From: Streptomyces sp. BA2 | GTDB taxonomy: Bacteria; Actinomycetota; Actinomycetes; Streptomycetales; Streptomycetaceae | Assembly (NCBI RefSeq): GCF_009769735.1 | Contig: NZ_WSRO01000002.1 | Span: forward strand, 6,745,001 to 6,809,000 | Direction of reading: 5' to 3' | DNA length: 64,000 bases | Part shown: piece by piece, positions 45,472 to 55,500 of the stretch | Numbering within the stretch: position 1 is the first letter of the stretch | Layout of the letters: each line of letters begins with the position of its first letter | Position numbers and translations under genes: made by a program | Notes under the pieces: model-generated | Told to the model about the DNA's origin: nothing | The model's input: the letters and a program-made list of their open reading frames with translations, nothing else | Database searches by the model: none

Positions 45472-46374
45472 TCAAACCCCGCCCAATGGGTTGCCTCCGC
45501 CTCCGGTGGCCGCGGTTCCGTTGACCGCCGCCGCGGGAACCACCGCCCCCGTCGACTTCTTGCCGCGCCGCAGCCGGCCTTCGAGCCAGGAAGCGAACGT
45601 CGTCAGCGCGAAGTTGATGGCGATGTAGATGAGGGCGACGATGGTGAAGCTGGCGATGGTGTTCGCGCCGTACGCGGCACTCATCGGCCGGACCGATGCC
45701 AGCAGCTCCGAGAAGGTGAGCAGCGCGCCGCCGAGCGCGGTGTCCTTCACGATGACCACCAGCTGGCTGACGATCGCGGGCAGCATGGCGGTGACCGACT
45801 GCGGGAGCAGCACGGACCGCATGACCTGTCCCTTGCGCATGCCGATGGCCATGGCGGCTTCGGACTGCCCCTTGGGCAGGGACAGAATGCCCGCCCGCAC
45901 GATCTCCGCGAGAACCGACGCGTTGTAGAGCACCAGGCCGGTGACGACGGCGTAGAGCGGGCGGTCTTCCGAGCTGATATCCGTGAACTCGGAGTACGCC
46001 GCGTCGGCGAAGAGCATCAGAATCAGCACCGGGATCGCGCGGAAGAACTCCACGACGCCGCCGGCCGGTAGGCGAATCGCCAGGTGATCGGAGAGCCGGG
46101 AGATACCGAAGAACGCACCCAGCGGGAGAGCGATCAGCATGGCGAACGCCGCGGCCATGAGGGTGTTCTCGAGCCCCGGCCAAATGTACGTCTCCCATGC
46201 CCGGGCATCAGTGAAGAAGGGCTTCCACTTCACCCAGTCGAGCTGGTTCTTCTCGTCCAGCTTGGCGTACACCCAATAGACCACGGCAGCCAGGGCGGCC
46301 AGGAACACTATCGAGTACAGGATGTTCCGCCGCTTGGCGCGGGGCCCCGGAGCGTCGTACAGAACGGAAGTCAT
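45472..46374 (-). CDS. gluD: Glutamate ABC transporter permease GluD
   Basis: The 300-residue inner-membrane permease has the HisMQ-type binding-protein-dependent transport domain. About five to six helices are present, with the EAA loop VRAGILSLPKGQSEAAMAIG contacting the ATPase. A Lys-rich C-terminal tail follows. ATG at 46374 overlaps the gluC stop (ATGA), indicating coupling. With GluC, GluB and GluA it imports glutamate (and probably aspartate/glutamine), as established for corynebacterial and Streptomyces gluABCD. Confidence 0.93.
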   Translation of the reverse strand: MTSVLYDAPGPRAKRRNILYSIVFLAALAAVVYWVYAKLDEKNQLDWVKWKPFFTDARAWETYIWPGLENTLMAAAFAMLIALPLGAFFGISRLSDHLAIRLPAGGVVEFFRAIPVLILMLFADAAYSEFTDISSEDRPLYAVVTGLVLYNASVLAEIVRAGILSLPKGQSEAAMAIGMRKGQVMRSVLLPQSVTAMLPAIVSQLVVIVKDTALGGALLTFSELLASVRPMSAAYGANTIASFTIVALIYIAINFALTTFASWLEGRLRRGKKSTGAVVPAAAVNGTAATGGGGNPLGGV

Positions 46375-47036
46375 CGCTTCACCGCCACCTTCTTGCTCAC
46401 CCAGCCGAGGATCAGACCGGTGGGAAGGGTGAGGCACATGAATCCGAATGCGAAGATGGACGCGATCAGGAGCAGTTGGGCCTCGTTCTCGATCATCTCC
46501 TTCATGAGGAGTGCGGCCTCGGCGACACCGATCGCCGCGGCGACCGTCGTGTTCTTGGTCAGCGCGATCAATACGTTGGCCAGCGGTGCCACGACCGAGC
46601 GGAACGCCTGCGGAAGAATGATCAGGGTCAATACCTGAGTGAAACTCAGGCCCAGAGCGCGTGCCGCCTCGGCCTGGCCGACGGGCACGGTGTTGATGCC
46701 GGACCGCAGCGCCTCACAGACGAATGCGGACGTGTACAGAATGAAGCCGAGTACGGCGAGCCGGAAATTGGTGGTCTCGAATTCATTCGAACCCATGTTG
46801 ATGCTAAGGGTCTGGAACAGGCCCAGTGACGTGAAGACGATGATCACGGTCAGGGGGGTGTTCCGCACCACGTTCACGTACGCGGTGCCGAAACCTCGCA
46901 TGAGTGGCACCGGGCTGACCCGCATACCGGCCAGCATGGTTCCCCATATAAGGGAGCCGACGGCGGAGAGCGCGGCGAGTTTCACCGTCACCCAGAAGGC
47001 CGCCAACAAGTCGTAGTCTTCAAGAAAGTCGAACAC
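46371..47036 (-). CDS. gluC: Glutamate ABC transporter permease GluC
   Basis: The 221-residue HisMQ-type permease has five helices and the EAA loop LRSGINTVPVGQAEAARALG (about 118-137). GTG at 47036 (VFDFLEDYDLL) follows GGGAG and matches the usual N-terminus; upstream in-frame codons are not conserved-looking. It lies 75 nt after gluB and overlaps gluD. Confidence 0.92.
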   Translation of the reverse strand: MFDFLEDYDLLAAFWVTVKLAALSAVGSLIWGTMLAGMRVSPVPLMRGFGTAYVNVVRNTPLTVIIVFTSLGLFQTLSINMGSNEFETTNFRLAVLGFILYTSAFVCEALRSGINTVPVGQAEAARALGLSFTQVLTLIILPQAFRSVVAPLANVLIALTKNTTVAAAIGVAEAALLMKEMIENEAQLLLIASIFAFGFMCLTLPTGLILGWVSKKVAVKR

Positions 47037-47111
47037 GATCTCCCGCGCTTCCGCGTGTGGGGAGGGCGAGGCGCGCCGCCCGGATGGACGGCGCGCCAAT
47101 CAAGCCCTGCT

Positions 47112-47951
47112 TCACTTGACGATGTCGCCGATCTTCGGGGCGGGCTCATTCTTGTAGTTGGCCGGACCGAAGTTGTCCTTGACGGCCTTGTCCCACGCAC
47201 CGTCCTTGACCATCTTGGTCAGCGCGTCGTTGATCTTCTTCTTGAGGTCGGCGTCGCCCTTCTTGAGGCCGATGCCGTAGTTCTCGTTGGTCATCTTGAA
47301 ACCGGCGAGCTTGAACTTGCCCTGGAACTCCTTCTGCGCGGCGTAGCCCGCGAGGATGGAGTCGTCCGTCGTCAGGGCGTCAATGGCCTTGTTCTCCACG
47401 CCGGTCAGGCACTCGGAGTAGCCGCCGTATTCCTGCAGCTGAGCCTTCGGAGCCAGGTCCTTCTTGACGTTCTGCGCCGACGTCGAGCCGGTCACGGAGC
47501 AGAGCTTCTTGTTGTTCAGGTCCTTCGGCGACTTGATGGACTTGTCGTCGGCGCGGACCAGGATGTCCTGGTGGGCGAGCAGGTAGGGGCCGGCGAAGTC
47601 GACCTTCTCCGCGCGCTCGTCATTGATCGAGTAGGACGCCGCGATGAAGTCGACGTCTCCACGCGAGATCATGTTCTCGCGCTCGGCGCTCTTGGCTTCT
47701 TTCCACTCGATGTCGTCGGCCTTGTAGCCGAGCTCCTTGGCGACGTACGTCGCGACGTCGACGTCGAAGCCCTTGTACTCGCCGTCCGGCGTCTTCTGGC
47801 CGACACCCGGCTGGTCGAACTTGATGCCGATGGTGATCTTCTTGCCACCACCGGAACCCTTGTCGTCCTTGTCGTCCGAACCGCAGGCGGTGGCGGTGAC
47901 GGAGAGCGCGAGCACGGCAGCGGCAGCCGCGGTGACCTTGCGAGCCTTCAT
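47112..47951 (-). CDS. gluB: Glutamate-binding lipoprotein GluB
   Basis: The 279-residue substrate-binding protein has a signal peptide with lipobox TATAC (Cys23 lipidated; alanine at -3 instead of the usual leucine), an acidic/Gly linker and a type-2 periplasmic-binding fold. GFDVDVATYVAKELGY and the RGDVDFIAASYSINDERAE segment are typical of acidic amino-acid binders. A cysteine pair (LCSVTG and SECLTG) may form a disulfide. ATG at 47951 has AAAGG at 8-nt spacing; the ATG at 47960 touches it and is too close. Confidence 0.94.
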   Translation of the reverse strand: MKARKVTAAAAAVLALSVTATACGSDDKDDKGSGGGKKITIGIKFDQPGVGQKTPDGEYKGFDVDVATYVAKELGYKADDIEWKEAKSAERENMISRGDVDFIAASYSINDERAEKVDFAGPYLLAHQDILVRADDKSIKSPKDLNNKKLCSVTGSTSAQNVKKDLAPKAQLQEYGGYSECLTGVENKAIDALTTDDSILAGYAAQKEFQGKFKLAGFKMTNENYGIGLKKGDADLKKKINDALTKMVKDGAWDKAVKDNFGPANYKNEPAPKIGDIVK

Positions 47952-48011
47952 GGTGAACATCCTTTGTGTCGGCAGAAGAGAGTTGAGACGCAGGTAAGTA
48001 GGCGTCATGCG

Positions 48012-48791
48012 TCAGTGGTGAAGGATCTTCGACAGGAAGTCCTTGGCCCGGTCGCTGCGCGGGTTGCTGAAGAACTGGTCCGGGACGGCCTCTTCGACGA
48101 TCCGGCCGTCCGCCATGAAGACGACGCGGTTGGCCGCTGAGCGTGCGAAGCCCATCTCGTGGGTGACCACGACCATGGTCATGCCGTCACGTGCGAGCTG
48201 CTGCATGACCTCCAGGACCTCGTTGATCATCTCCGGGTCGAGCGCCGACGTGGGCTCGTCGAAGAGCATCACCTTGGGGTCCATGGCCAACGCGCGGGCG
48301 ATCGCCACGCGTTGCTGCTGGCCGCCGGAGAGCTGCGCGGGGTACTTGTCGGCCTGCGAGGCGACACCCACGCGGTCCAGGAGACCGCGTGCCTTCGTCT
48401 CTGCTTCCGCCTTGGACGTCTTGCGCACCTTGATCTGGCCCAGCATCACGTTCTCGAGCACGGTCTTGTGCGCGAAAAGGTTGAAGGACTGGAAGACCAT
48501 GCCCACGTCCGCACGGAGACGGGCGAGCTCCTTGCCCTCCTGGGGCAGCGGCTTGCCGTCGATCGAGATGTCTCCCGACTCGACCGTCTCCAGGCGGTTG
48601 ATGGCGCGGCACAGTGTCGACTTGCCCGACCCGGAGGGGCCGATCACGACGACGACCTCACCGCGGGTGATGGTCAGGTCGATGTCCTGGAGGACGTGCA
48701 GAGCGCCGAAGTGCTTGTTGACGTTCTTCAGCACGACCAGGTCGTCCGCCCCGGGCGGTATGGCGTCCTTGGTCACCGATACTTCGGTCAC
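48012..48791 (-). CDS. gluA: Glutamate ABC transporter ATPase GluA
   Basis: The 259-residue ABC ATPase has Walker [10 protein letters not shown] loop FQSFNLF, signature LSGGQQQR, Walker [13 protein letters not shown] and switch His in VVVTHEMG. It is the first gene of the gluABCD operon. GTG at 48791 (VTEVSVTK) is preferred; ATG at 48806 is in frame but directly abuts GAGGAGG. The 288 nt upstream separate it from the divergent response regulator and should hold both promoters; no clear operator is seen. Confidence 0.95.
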   Translation of the reverse strand: MTEVSVTKDAIPPGADDLVVLKNVNKHFGALHVLQDIDLTITRGEVVVVIGPSGSGKSTLCRAINRLETVESGDISIDGKPLPQEGKELARLRADVGMVFQSFNLFAHKTVLENVMLGQIKVRKTSKAEAETKARGLLDRVGVASQADKYPAQLSGGQQQRVAIARALAMDPKVMLFDEPTSALDPEMINEVLEVMQQLARDGMTMVVVTHEMGFARSAANRVVFMADGRIVEEAVPDQFFSNPRSDRAKDFLSKILHH

Positions 48792-49079
48792 GGCTTGTTG
48801 CTCCATCCTCCTCGGTTGGGAGGACAGTAGTAACCCGGTGCGACCAGCGTCATTACATCTGAGGGGAAATTGAGCATAACGATCCGGCCGCAACCGGACA
48901 CACCGTGTGAACGGGGACGCCGGTGCGCGTACCGGCTCCATAACGGAACGTGCCCGTGACCCGAACCCTCTTGACGCGGTCCTTATCCATCGGCGTGGAT
49001 GCCTTGGTGCCTGTGCACGCGCGCATACCGGCCATCGGCGAGCGCGAACGGAACGACCGATGAACCGGAGGGGGCCCGT

Positions 49080-49769
49080 ATGAGACTGCTCCTCGTCGAG
49101 GACGACGATCACGTGGCCGCCGCCCTGTCCGCGGTCCTGGCCAGGCACGGCTTCGACGTCGTGCACGCCCGCAGCGGCGAGGAAGCGCTGCAGGCCCTGC
49201 TGCCCGGCGAAACGGCACCCTTCGGAGTCGTGCTCCTGGATCTGGGACTGCCCGATCAGGACGGCTACGAAGTGTGCGGAAAGATCCGCAAGCGCGGGTC
49301 GATCCCGGTGATCATGGTGACGGCGCGCGCCGACGTGCGCTCCCGGATCCATGGCCTGAACCTCGGGGCCGATGACTACGTAGTGAAGCCGTACGACACC
49401 GGGGAGCTGATCGCCCGCATCCACGCGGTCATCAGGCGGCCCCCGTCCGGCGCCGCCGCGGGCCCCGCGGACAGCGAACTGCGCCTTGGTTCCGTACGCA
49501 TCGAACTGCCCACCCGGCAGGTCAGTGTGGACGGTTCGACAGTCCAACTGACCCGCAAGGAGTTCGACCTGCTCGCGCTCCTCGCGCAGCGGCCCGGCGT
49601 GGTGTTCCGCCGGGAGCAGATCATCAGCGAGGTGTGGCGCACCAGCTGGGAGGGAACGGGACGCACTCTTGAGGTGCATGTCGCTTCCCTGCGCTCCAAG
49701 TTGCACATGCCGGCCCTGATCGAGACGGTACGAGGCGTGGGCTACCGGCTCGTCGCCCCGGCCGCGTAG
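49080..49769 (+). CDS. OmpR/PhoB-family response regulator
   Basis: The 229-residue regulator has a receiver domain (phospho-acceptor Asp54 in [13 protein letters not shown] at 8-10; Lys in VKPYDTGEL) and a winged-helix DNA-binding domain (about 130-225). ATG at 49080 follows GGAGGGGG. The kinase gene starts 16 nt after it. Divergent from gluA and followed by a TAXI binding-protein gene, it might control nutrient uptake, but no target is shown. Confidence 0.93.
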   Translation: MRLLLVEDDDHVAAALSAVLARHGFDVVHARSGEEALQALLPGETAPFGVVLLDLGLPDQDGYEVCGKIRKRGSIPVIMVTARADVRSRIHGLNLGADDYVVKPYDTGELIARIHAVIRRPPSGAAAGPADSELRLGSVRIELPTRQVSVDGSTVQLTRKEFDLLALLAQRPGVVFRREQIISEVWRTSWEGTGRTLEVHVASLRSKLHMPALIETVRGVGYRLVAPAA

Positions 49770-49785
49770 CGAGTAGCGAGGTCAG

Positions 49786-51201
49786 GTGCGCTCTCGCCTC
49801 CTCCCGCTGCTCATCGTCCTCATGGCGGGTGTGCTGCTCGCGCTCGGCTTCCCGCTCGCCGTGAGCGTGGCGGCGGCGCAGCAGCAGAAGGTGGTCATCG
49901 ACCGGATCGACGACACGGCGCGGTTCGCGGCGCTCGCGCAGTTCGTCACGAAACGTCCTACGGGTTCGCGCCTGCGCGACAAGGACGAACGGCGCGAAAC
50001 CCTCCAGACCGAACTCGACTACTACCACGAGGTCTACGGGATCAAGGCGGGCGTCTTCTTCCGGGACCGTGAGCCCATGGCTCACGCCCCCGGAGACTGG
50101 TTCCTGCCTCCCAGGGGCGTCGAGGTGCGGGAGGCCTTCGAAGAGGCCCTCAGGTCGCGTGGGAGCCACGATCCGCGTCAGGTGTGGCCCTGGCAGCGCG
50201 GCCGGCTCGTCGTCGCGTCGCCGGTGATCAGGGACGGAGACGTCGTCGCCGTCGTCGTCACCGACTCGCCCACGGGACGCATGCGTTCGAAGACACTGCA
50301 GGGGTGGCTGCTCATCGGCGCCGGCGAGTCGGCGGCGATGCTCCTCGCCGTCGGCGCCGCGCTGCGCCTCACCGGCTGGGTGCTGCGCCCGGTACGTGTC
50401 CTGGACGCGACCACGCACGACATCGCGACCGGACGCCTCAAGTCGCGGGTCGCGGCCGCGGGCGGGCCGCCGGAGCTGAGGCGTCTGGCCCGGTCGTTCA
50501 ACGAGATGGCCGACAACGTAGAGGACGTACTTGAGCAGCAGCGGGCCTTCGTCGCCGACGCCTCGCACCAACTGCGCAACCCTCTCTCCGCCCTGCTGCT
50601 CCGCATCGAGCTGCTCGCCCTCGAACTGCCCGAGGGGAACGAAGAGATCGCCTCCGTGCGCACCGAGGGCAAACGCCTCGCCCAGGTGCTCGACGACCTC
50701 CTGGGCCTCGCGCTGGCCGAGCACGCCGCGGCCGATCTGCGGCTCACCGACATCGGTGAGCTCGCGGCCGAACGCGTCGGCGCCTGGCGCCCGCTCGCCG
50801 AGGAGCACGGGGTGCGCCTGACGGGCGTCTGCCCGGCGACCACCGGGTGGGCCGACCCGGTCGCCCTGTCCAGCGCCCTGGACGCGGTGATCGACAACGC
50901 CCTCAAGTTCACGCCCGAGGGCGAGGAGGTGCGGGTGGAGGTCTCCTGGAGCGGTGAACTGACGACCATAGTGATCACGGACGGCGGCCCCGGCCTCACG
51001 GAGGACGAACTCGCCCGCATCGGCGACCGCTTCTGGCGCAGCAACCGCCATCAGAACGTGAAGGGATCGGGCCTCGGTCTGTCCATCTCGCGCGCCCTGC
51101 TCACCGCGGGCGGCGGTTCCATCGCGTACGAGCAGCACGAGCCGCACGGACTGCGGGTGACCGTCGGCGTCCCGCGCGACGATCCCGGGAACACGGCCTG
51201 A
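49786..51201 (+). CDS. Sensor histidine kinase with HAMP domain
   Basis: The 471-residue kinase has a first membrane helix (about 5-27), an extracytoplasmic sensor region (about 28-172), a second helix (about 175-197), HAMP (about 200-250), HisKA with His261 in SHQLRNP and HATPase (DNALKFTPEG, GSGLGLS). GTG at 49786 follows GCGAGG and is 16 nt after the response regulator, so the two form one operon. The convergent TAXI protein gene could supply an external ligand-binding partner. Confidence 0.92.
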   Translation: MRSRLLPLLIVLMAGVLLALGFPLAVSVAAAQQQKVVIDRIDDTARFAALAQFVTKRPTGSRLRDKDERRETLQTELDYYHEVYGIKAGVFFRDREPMAHAPGDWFLPPRGVEVREAFEEALRSRGSHDPRQVWPWQRGRLVVASPVIRDGDVVAVVVTDSPTGRMRSKTLQGWLLIGAGESAAMLLAVGAALRLTGWVLRPVRVLDATTHDIATGRLKSRVAAAGGPPELRRLARSFNEMADNVEDVLEQQRAFVADASHQLRNPLSALLLRIELLALELPEGNEEIASVRTEGKRLAQVLDDLLGLALAEHAAADLRLTDIGELAAERVGAWRPLAEEHGVRLTGVCPATTGWADPVALSSALDAVIDNALKFTPEGEEVRVEVSWSGELTTIVITDGGPGLTEDELARIGDRFWRSNRHQNVKGSGLGLSISRALLTAGGGSIAYEQHEPHGLRVTVGVPRDDPGNTA

Positions 51202-51208
51202 CGGCCAG

Positions 51209-51248
51209 GGCTACGGCTTGACGGCCAGGGCTGTGGCTACGGCTTGAC
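51209..51248 (+). repeat. 26-bp direct repeat between kinase and TAXI genes
   Basis: GGCTACGGCTTGAC occurs at 51209-51222 and 51235-51248. The second copy carries the TAXI stop codon and last Lys-Pro codons on the minus strand, so the spacer looks like a short tandem duplication of the TAXI gene end. Confidence 0.8.
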
Positions 51249-52232
51249 CGACTGGTAGTAGCGGCGCGCGCCCTCGTGCAGGTCGAGCGGGTCCGTGTAG
51301 AGCGCCGTCCGCAGGTCCACCAGCTGGGCCGCGTGCACCACGCTTCCGATGTGGTCGCGGCTGTCGATCACCGTGCGGGTCAGGCCCTCGGTCAGTTTCG
51401 GATCCGCCCGGTCCGTGGTGACCAGGAGGTTCGCCACGGCCAGGGTCGGTACGGCGTCGCTCTGCTGGGTGGCGGGATAGGCGTCGGCGGGCATCACCGC
51501 TGCCCGGTAGTAGCGGGAGGCCCCGCCCTGCTCGTGCAGCGCCTCCACCAGGGTGCCGAGCGGGACGAGGCGAATGTCGAACTCCTTGGAGAGCTCGGTC
51601 ACGGTGAGCGTCGGCAGTCCGCCCGACCAGAAGAAGGCGTCGATGTCGCCCTTCTTAAGAAGATCGGGGGCCTTGTCGATACCGGCGTCCACCGGCGTGA
51701 GGTCTTTGCCGGGATCGAGGTCGGCGGCCTTGAGTACTCGTTCCGCTATCAGCCGCACGCCCGAGCGCGGCTGTCCCACGGCCACCTTCTTGCCCCGCAG
51801 GTCCTGTGGCTTGCCGATGTCCGACGAGCGCCGGACGACGAGCTGGACGTAGTCGTCGTACAGCCGCGCACAGCCCCGCAGCCGGTCCGCGCCCGCACGC
51901 CCCTCCAGGCGGTACTTCTCGACGGCGTCGGCGGCCGCGATGGTGAAATCGGCCTTCCCCGTGGCCACCCGCTCGACGTTCTGCTGCGACCCCTCGCTGT
52001 TGAGCAGCTCGACGTCCACCTTGGGCATGTCATGGGAGACCGCGGTCCGCAGGAGCTTGCCGTACCGCTCGTACACGGCGTTCTTCACGCCCGTGCTGAA
52101 CGTCATCCGGCCACCCGGGGAGTCGTCGCCCGCCGGAACGAGCCACCACATCAGGAGCCCGAAGACCACGAGGGCGGCCGCCGCACCCTGGAGTGCGCGG
52201 CGCCTGCTGATGTGGGGGAGTGCCTGGAGCAT
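51237..52232 (-). CDS. TAXI-family solute-binding protein, without TRAP permease genes
   Basis: The 331-residue protein has one N-terminal membrane anchor or signal (about 14-32, after SRRR) and a TAXI-type periplasmic-binding fold ([62 protein letters not shown]). TAXI proteins normally feed TRAP transporters for glutamate or dicarboxylates, but no DctQ/DctM gene is nearby. Its partners here are a two-component system ending 35 nt away on the opposite strand. A sensing role is possible. Confidence 0.9.
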   Translation of the reverse strand: MLQALPHISRRRALQGAAAALVVFGLLMWWLVPAGDDSPGGRMTFSTGVKNAVYERYGKLLRTAVSHDMPKVDVELLNSEGSQQNVERVATGKADFTIAAADAVEKYRLEGRAGADRLRGCARLYDDYVQLVVRRSSDIGKPQDLRGKKVAVGQPRSGVRLIAERVLKAADLDPGKDLTPVDAGIDKAPDLLKKGDIDAFFWSGGLPTLTVTELSKEFDIRLVPLGTLVEALHEQGGASRYYRAAVMPADAYPATQQSDAVPTLAVANLLVTTDRADPKLTEGLTRTVIDSRDHIGSVVHAAQLVDLRTALYTDPLDLHEGARRYYQSVKP

Positions 52233-52318
52233 GCGCGCGATCCTGCCAGGCCACTCGCTGTAATGGCCAGGCCCGAGCTCCCGGCGGGGACACTCCCGCG
52301 ACCGCCTACCCTTGTCAC

Positions 52319-53839
52319 ATGAGCAGCGGCGACCGGGGACAGGCAGTGGGCGTTAAAGGAACGTACGAGGTACGCACTTACGGGTGCCAGATGAACGTCC
52401 ACGATTCGGAGCGTCTCTCCGGTCTCCTCGAGGGCGCCGGATACGAACGCGCGCCCGAGGGCTCGGACGGCGACGCCGACGTGGTCGTCTTCAACACGTG
52501 CGCCGTCAGGGAGAACGCCGACAACCGTCTGTACGGGAACCTCGGCCGCCTGGCGCCGATGAAGACCAAGCGGCCCGGCATGCAGATCGCCGTCGGCGGC
52601 TGCCTGGCCCAGAAGGACCGCGACACCATCGTCAAGAAGGCCCCCTGGGTCGACGTCGTCTTCGGCACCCACAACATCGGCAAGCTGCCGGTGCTCCTGG
52701 AGCGGGCCCGCGTCCAGGAAGAGGCCCAGGTCGAGATCGCCGAGTCCCTCGAGGCGTTCCCCTCGACGCTGCCCACACGCCGCGAGAGCGCGTACGCGGC
52801 ATGGGTGTCCATCTCCGTGGGCTGCAACAACACCTGCACGTTCTGCATCGTGCCCGCTCTGCGCGGCAAGGAGAAGGACCGCAGGACCGGCGACATCCTC
52901 GCCGAGATCGAGGCGCTCGTCGCCGAGGGCGTCTCCGAGATCACCCTGCTCGGCCAGAACGTGAACGCGTACGGCTCGGACATCGGCGACCGCGAGGCCT
53001 TCAGCAAGCTCCTGCGGGCCTGCGGGAAGATCGAGGGCCTGGAGCGCGTGCGCTTCACGTCCCCGCACCCGCGCGACTTCACGGACGACGTGATCGCCGC
53101 CATGGCCGAGACCCCGAACGTCATGCCGCAGCTGCACATGCCGCTCCAGTCGGGCTCGGACCCGATCCTGAAGGCGATGCGCCGCTCGTACCGCCAGGAC
53201 CGCTTCCTCGGCATCATCGAGAAGGTCCGCGCCGCCATGCCCGAGGCCGCGATCACCACCGACATCATCGTCGGCTTCCCCGGGGAGACCGAGGAGGACT
53301 TCGAGCAGACGATGCACGTGGTCCGCGAGGCCCGCTTCGCCAACGCCTTCACCTTCCAGTACTCCAAGCGCCCCGGCACGCCCGCGGCCACCATGGAGGG
53401 GCAGATCCCCAAGGAGGTCGTGCAGGCCCGCTACATGCGCCTGTCCGCCCTCCAGGAGGAGATCGCCTGGGACGAGAACAAGAAGCAGGTCGGCAGGACC
53501 CTCGACCTGATGGTGGCCGAGGGCGAGGGCCGCAAGGACGGCGCCACCCACCGCCTCTCGGGACGCGCCCCCGACAACCGCCTGGTCCACTTCACCAAGC
53601 CGGACGCTGAGGTCCGCCCCGGTGACGTCGTGACGGTGGAGATCACGTACGCGGCGCCGCACCACCTGCTCGCCGAGGGCCCCGTCCTGAACGTGCGCCC
53701 CACGCGCGCGGGTGACGCCTGGGAGAAGCGCAACACCGAGGCGGCCGCCAAGCCCGCGGGCGTGATGCTCGGACTGCCGCAGGTGGGCGCCCCGGAGCCG
53801 CTGCCGGTGGCCACCACAGGCGGGTGCGCGCTCGACTGA
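52319..53839 (+). CDS. miaB: tRNA-2-methylthio-N6-isopentenyladenosine synthase MiaB
   Basis: The 506-residue radical-SAM methylthiotransferase modifies A37 of tRNAs already prenylated by MiaA, encoded 2.2 kb downstream. N-terminal cluster cysteines are Cys23, Cys61 and Cys95; the radical SAM motif CNNTCTFC provides Cys169, 173 and 176; a TRAM domain (about 400-470) and a variable tail follow. The start has no ribosome site; TACCCT stands 6 nt upstream, so it may be leaderless. It is divergent from the TAXI gene. Confidence 0.96.
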   Translation: MSSGDRGQAVGVKGTYEVRTYGCQMNVHDSERLSGLLEGAGYERAPEGSDGDADVVVFNTCAVRENADNRLYGNLGRLAPMKTKRPGMQIAVGGCLAQKDRDTIVKKAPWVDVVFGTHNIGKLPVLLERARVQEEAQVEIAESLEAFPSTLPTRRESAYAAWVSISVGCNNTCTFCIVPALRGKEKDRRTGDILAEIEALVAEGVSEITLLGQNVNAYGSDIGDREAFSKLLRACGKIEGLERVRFTSPHPRDFTDDVIAAMAETPNVMPQLHMPLQSGSDPILKAMRRSYRQDRFLGIIEKVRAAMPEAAITTDIIVGFPGETEEDFEQTMHVVREARFANAFTFQYSKRPGTPAATMEGQIPKEVVQARYMRLSALQEEIAWDENKKQVGRTLDLMVAEGEGRKDGATHRLSGRAPDNRLVHFTKPDAEVRPGDVVTVEITYAAPHHLLAEGPVLNVRPTRAGDAWEKRNTEAAAKPAGVMLGLPQVGAPEPLPVATTGGCALD

Positions 53840-53889
53840 CCGGGGCGAGCGGACAACGGGCGGGCAGTCGGACAACGGGGGACGGGCTG

Positions 53890-54174
53890 ATGGCGCGCTG
53901 GGCGCTGATGATGGAGAACCCGCCGGGGCCGGGGGCATGGCATCTGTTCGAGCTGATGGCCACGGTGGACGGCACGCATGAGGAAGCGGTGGAGCGGTTC
54001 GCGGAGTTCGTCCGCCTGTACCGCCCGAAGCACCCGCGCTATCCCGTACGGATGCGCCGCTACCGCACGGCCGACGGCTGGATGGTGATCGGCGACGGTT
54101 CGTCCGGGGGCTCGTTCCCGTACCGCTTCTCGATCTCCGAGCTGGAGTGGGACTCGGGCCCGATCTCCTACTAG
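53890..54174 (+). CDS. Conserved hypothetical protein
   Basis: The 94-residue protein (MARWALMMENPPGPGAW) has no recognised domain. It is rich in aromatic and basic residues with a central RLYRPKHPRYPVRMRRYR stretch and a GGSFPYRFSISELEW end. ATG at 53890 follows GGGGGA. It lies 50 nt after miaB and may be cotranscribed. Good codon bias and position between miaB and miaA support a real gene. Confidence 0.8.
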   Translation: MARWALMMENPPGPGAWHLFELMATVDGTHEEAVERFAEFVRLYRPKHPRYPVRMRRYRTADGWMVIGDGSSGGSFPYRFSISELEWDSGPISY

Positions 54175-54210
54175 CGCGCGCTCCAGCTCGCGCCCGTTAC
54201 GCTGCGGATC

Positions 54211-54966
54211 ATGCTTGTCGCCGCAGCCGTCTGCCCCTGCCCGCCCCTGCTCGTCCCCGAGGTCGCCGCGGGCGCTGCGCCCGAACTGGACGCCGCGCGC
54301 GCCGCGTGCACGGACGCCATCGGGGTGCTCGCCGCCTCACGGCCCGACCGGCTCGTCGTGGTCGGCCCCGCCGAGCAGAGCAGACGCGGCCCGCATCCGC
54401 AGGGCGCCCGCGGGACTTTCCGCGGGTTCGGCGTGGACCTGGACGTGCGACTGGGACGTTCCGACGCCGACGGTTCGGTCGGTACGGGCGGTGCGGGCGG
54501 GTCCCTCGCGGATGCGGCGGAGGGCGAACTTCCGCCGTCGCTCGCCGTCGCCGCCTGGCTGCTCGACCGTACGGAATGGTCTGCGGCCCCGCTGGAAGGT
54601 CTCGGGGTGGGGGAACCTCTCGCGGCCGAGCGGTGTATTCAAGTCGGAGGGGAGATCGCGGCGCGGGCCGACCGGGTGGCCCTGCTGGTGATGGGCGACG
54701 CCAGCGCGTGCCGCACGCTGAAGGCGCCCGGCTATCTCGACGAGCGGGCGGCAGGGTTCGACGCGGAGGTCGCCCGTGCGCTGGGGGCGGCGGACGTCGA
54801 GGGGCTCAAGGCGCTGGACGAGGATCTGGCGTACGAACTGAAGGCGGCGGGCCGGGCACCGTGGCAGGTGCTCGCGGGCGCGGCCGAGGGAGGGGGCCTG
54901 AGCGGCGAGCTGCTCTACGAGGACGCTCCGTACGGCGTCGGGTATTTGGTGGCCGCCTGGTCGTAG
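54211..54966 (+). CDS. Class III extradiol dioxygenase-like (LigB-fold) protein
   Basis: The 251-residue protein begins MLVAAAVCPCPPLLVPEV, typical of an actinobacterial LigB-like family found between miaB and miaA. MGDASACRTLKAPGYLDERA and the Gly-rich PYGVGYLVAAWS ending also fit. The metal-binding histidines of true extradiol dioxygenases are not evident, and PCPPLLVPE replaces the usual PH motif, so catalytic function is doubtful. TACGCT 7 nt before ATG suggests leaderless transcription. Confidence 0.82.
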   Translation: MLVAAAVCPCPPLLVPEVAAGAAPELDAARAACTDAIGVLAASRPDRLVVVGPAEQSRRGPHPQGARGTFRGFGVDLDVRLGRSDADGSVGTGGAGGSLADAAEGELPPSLAVAAWLLDRTEWSAAPLEGLGVGEPLAAERCIQVGGEIAARADRVALLVMGDASACRTLKAPGYLDERAAGFDAEVARALGAADVEGLKALDEDLAYELKAAGRAPWQVLAGAAEGGGLSGELLYEDAPYGVGYLVAAWS

Positions 54967-55121
54967 CGGCTTAGGCCTCTTGTGCGGCTCGCGTGGCCTG
55001 AGCGGCCTGAGCGGCCTGACGGAGGCGTCCACGCGCGCTGCCGACGCACGGCGACGGCCGCGGAGCTGGTGGCGCTCCGCGGCCGTCCGCCGGGGTCGTT
55101 CGACCGGTGACGCGGGGTGAT

Positions 55122-55475
55122 TCAGGGTGCCGGAGGGGGCGTGGGCGGGGTCGTGCCACCCGCGGGTGGGGTCGTGCCACCCGTGGGCGGAGTGGTGCCA
55201 CCCCCGGGCGGAGTGGTGCCGCCTGTGGGCGGGGTGGTGCCGCCACCCGTGTCCTTGCCCTCGTCGGGCGTCCCGGCGAGGCGGTCCACGGCATCCTTCG
55301 CCTTGCCCGTCCCCGTCTGGATCTTGTCGCTGTACTTGCCCTTGGTCTTCTCGTCGACCACCTTCGCGGCCTTGTCGAGACCTTGGTCGATCTTGTCCCC
55401 GTGCTGCTGCGCGAGGCCCGCGACCTTGTCCTTCGCCGGGGCGAGCTTGTCTTTCAGGTTCTGCAGGAAGCCCAT
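55122..55475 (-). CDS. MT0933-type 'antitoxin' family protein with Pro-rich repeat tail
   Basis: The 117-residue protein starts MGFLQNLKDKLAPAKDKVAG, matching the small actinobacterial MT0933-like family, annotated as antitoxins on the basis of mycobacterial members. Residues 1-70 are lysine-rich and amphipathic helical; residues 77-117 are GGTTPP repeats. No toxin gene is adjacent; the neighbour is an acidic disordered protein 25 nt upstream. ATG follows GGGAAGG. A toxin-antitoxin role is not supported by the context. Confidence 0.82.
   Translation of the reverse strand: MGFLQNLKDKLAPAKDKVAGLAQQHGDKIDQGLDKAAKVVDEKTKGKYSDKIQTGTGKAKDAVDRLAGTPDEGKDTGGGTTPPTGGTTPPGGGTTPPTGGTTPPAGGTTPPTPPPAP
55137..55246 (-). 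repeat. 18-21-bp tandem repeats encoding GGTTPP
   Basis: Five to six units of the type GGCGGAGTGGTGCCACCC (plus strand) form the 3' end of the MT0933-like gene. They are near-identical and likely to be length-variable. Confidence 0.85.
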
Positions 55476-55500
55476 CGGTTGCCTTCCCTCGCTGGGAGAG

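Noticed and set aside
55122-55475. Toxin-antitoxin locus at the MT0933-like gene
   Set aside because: No toxin-like gene is adjacent; the neighbour is a low-complexity acidic protein.
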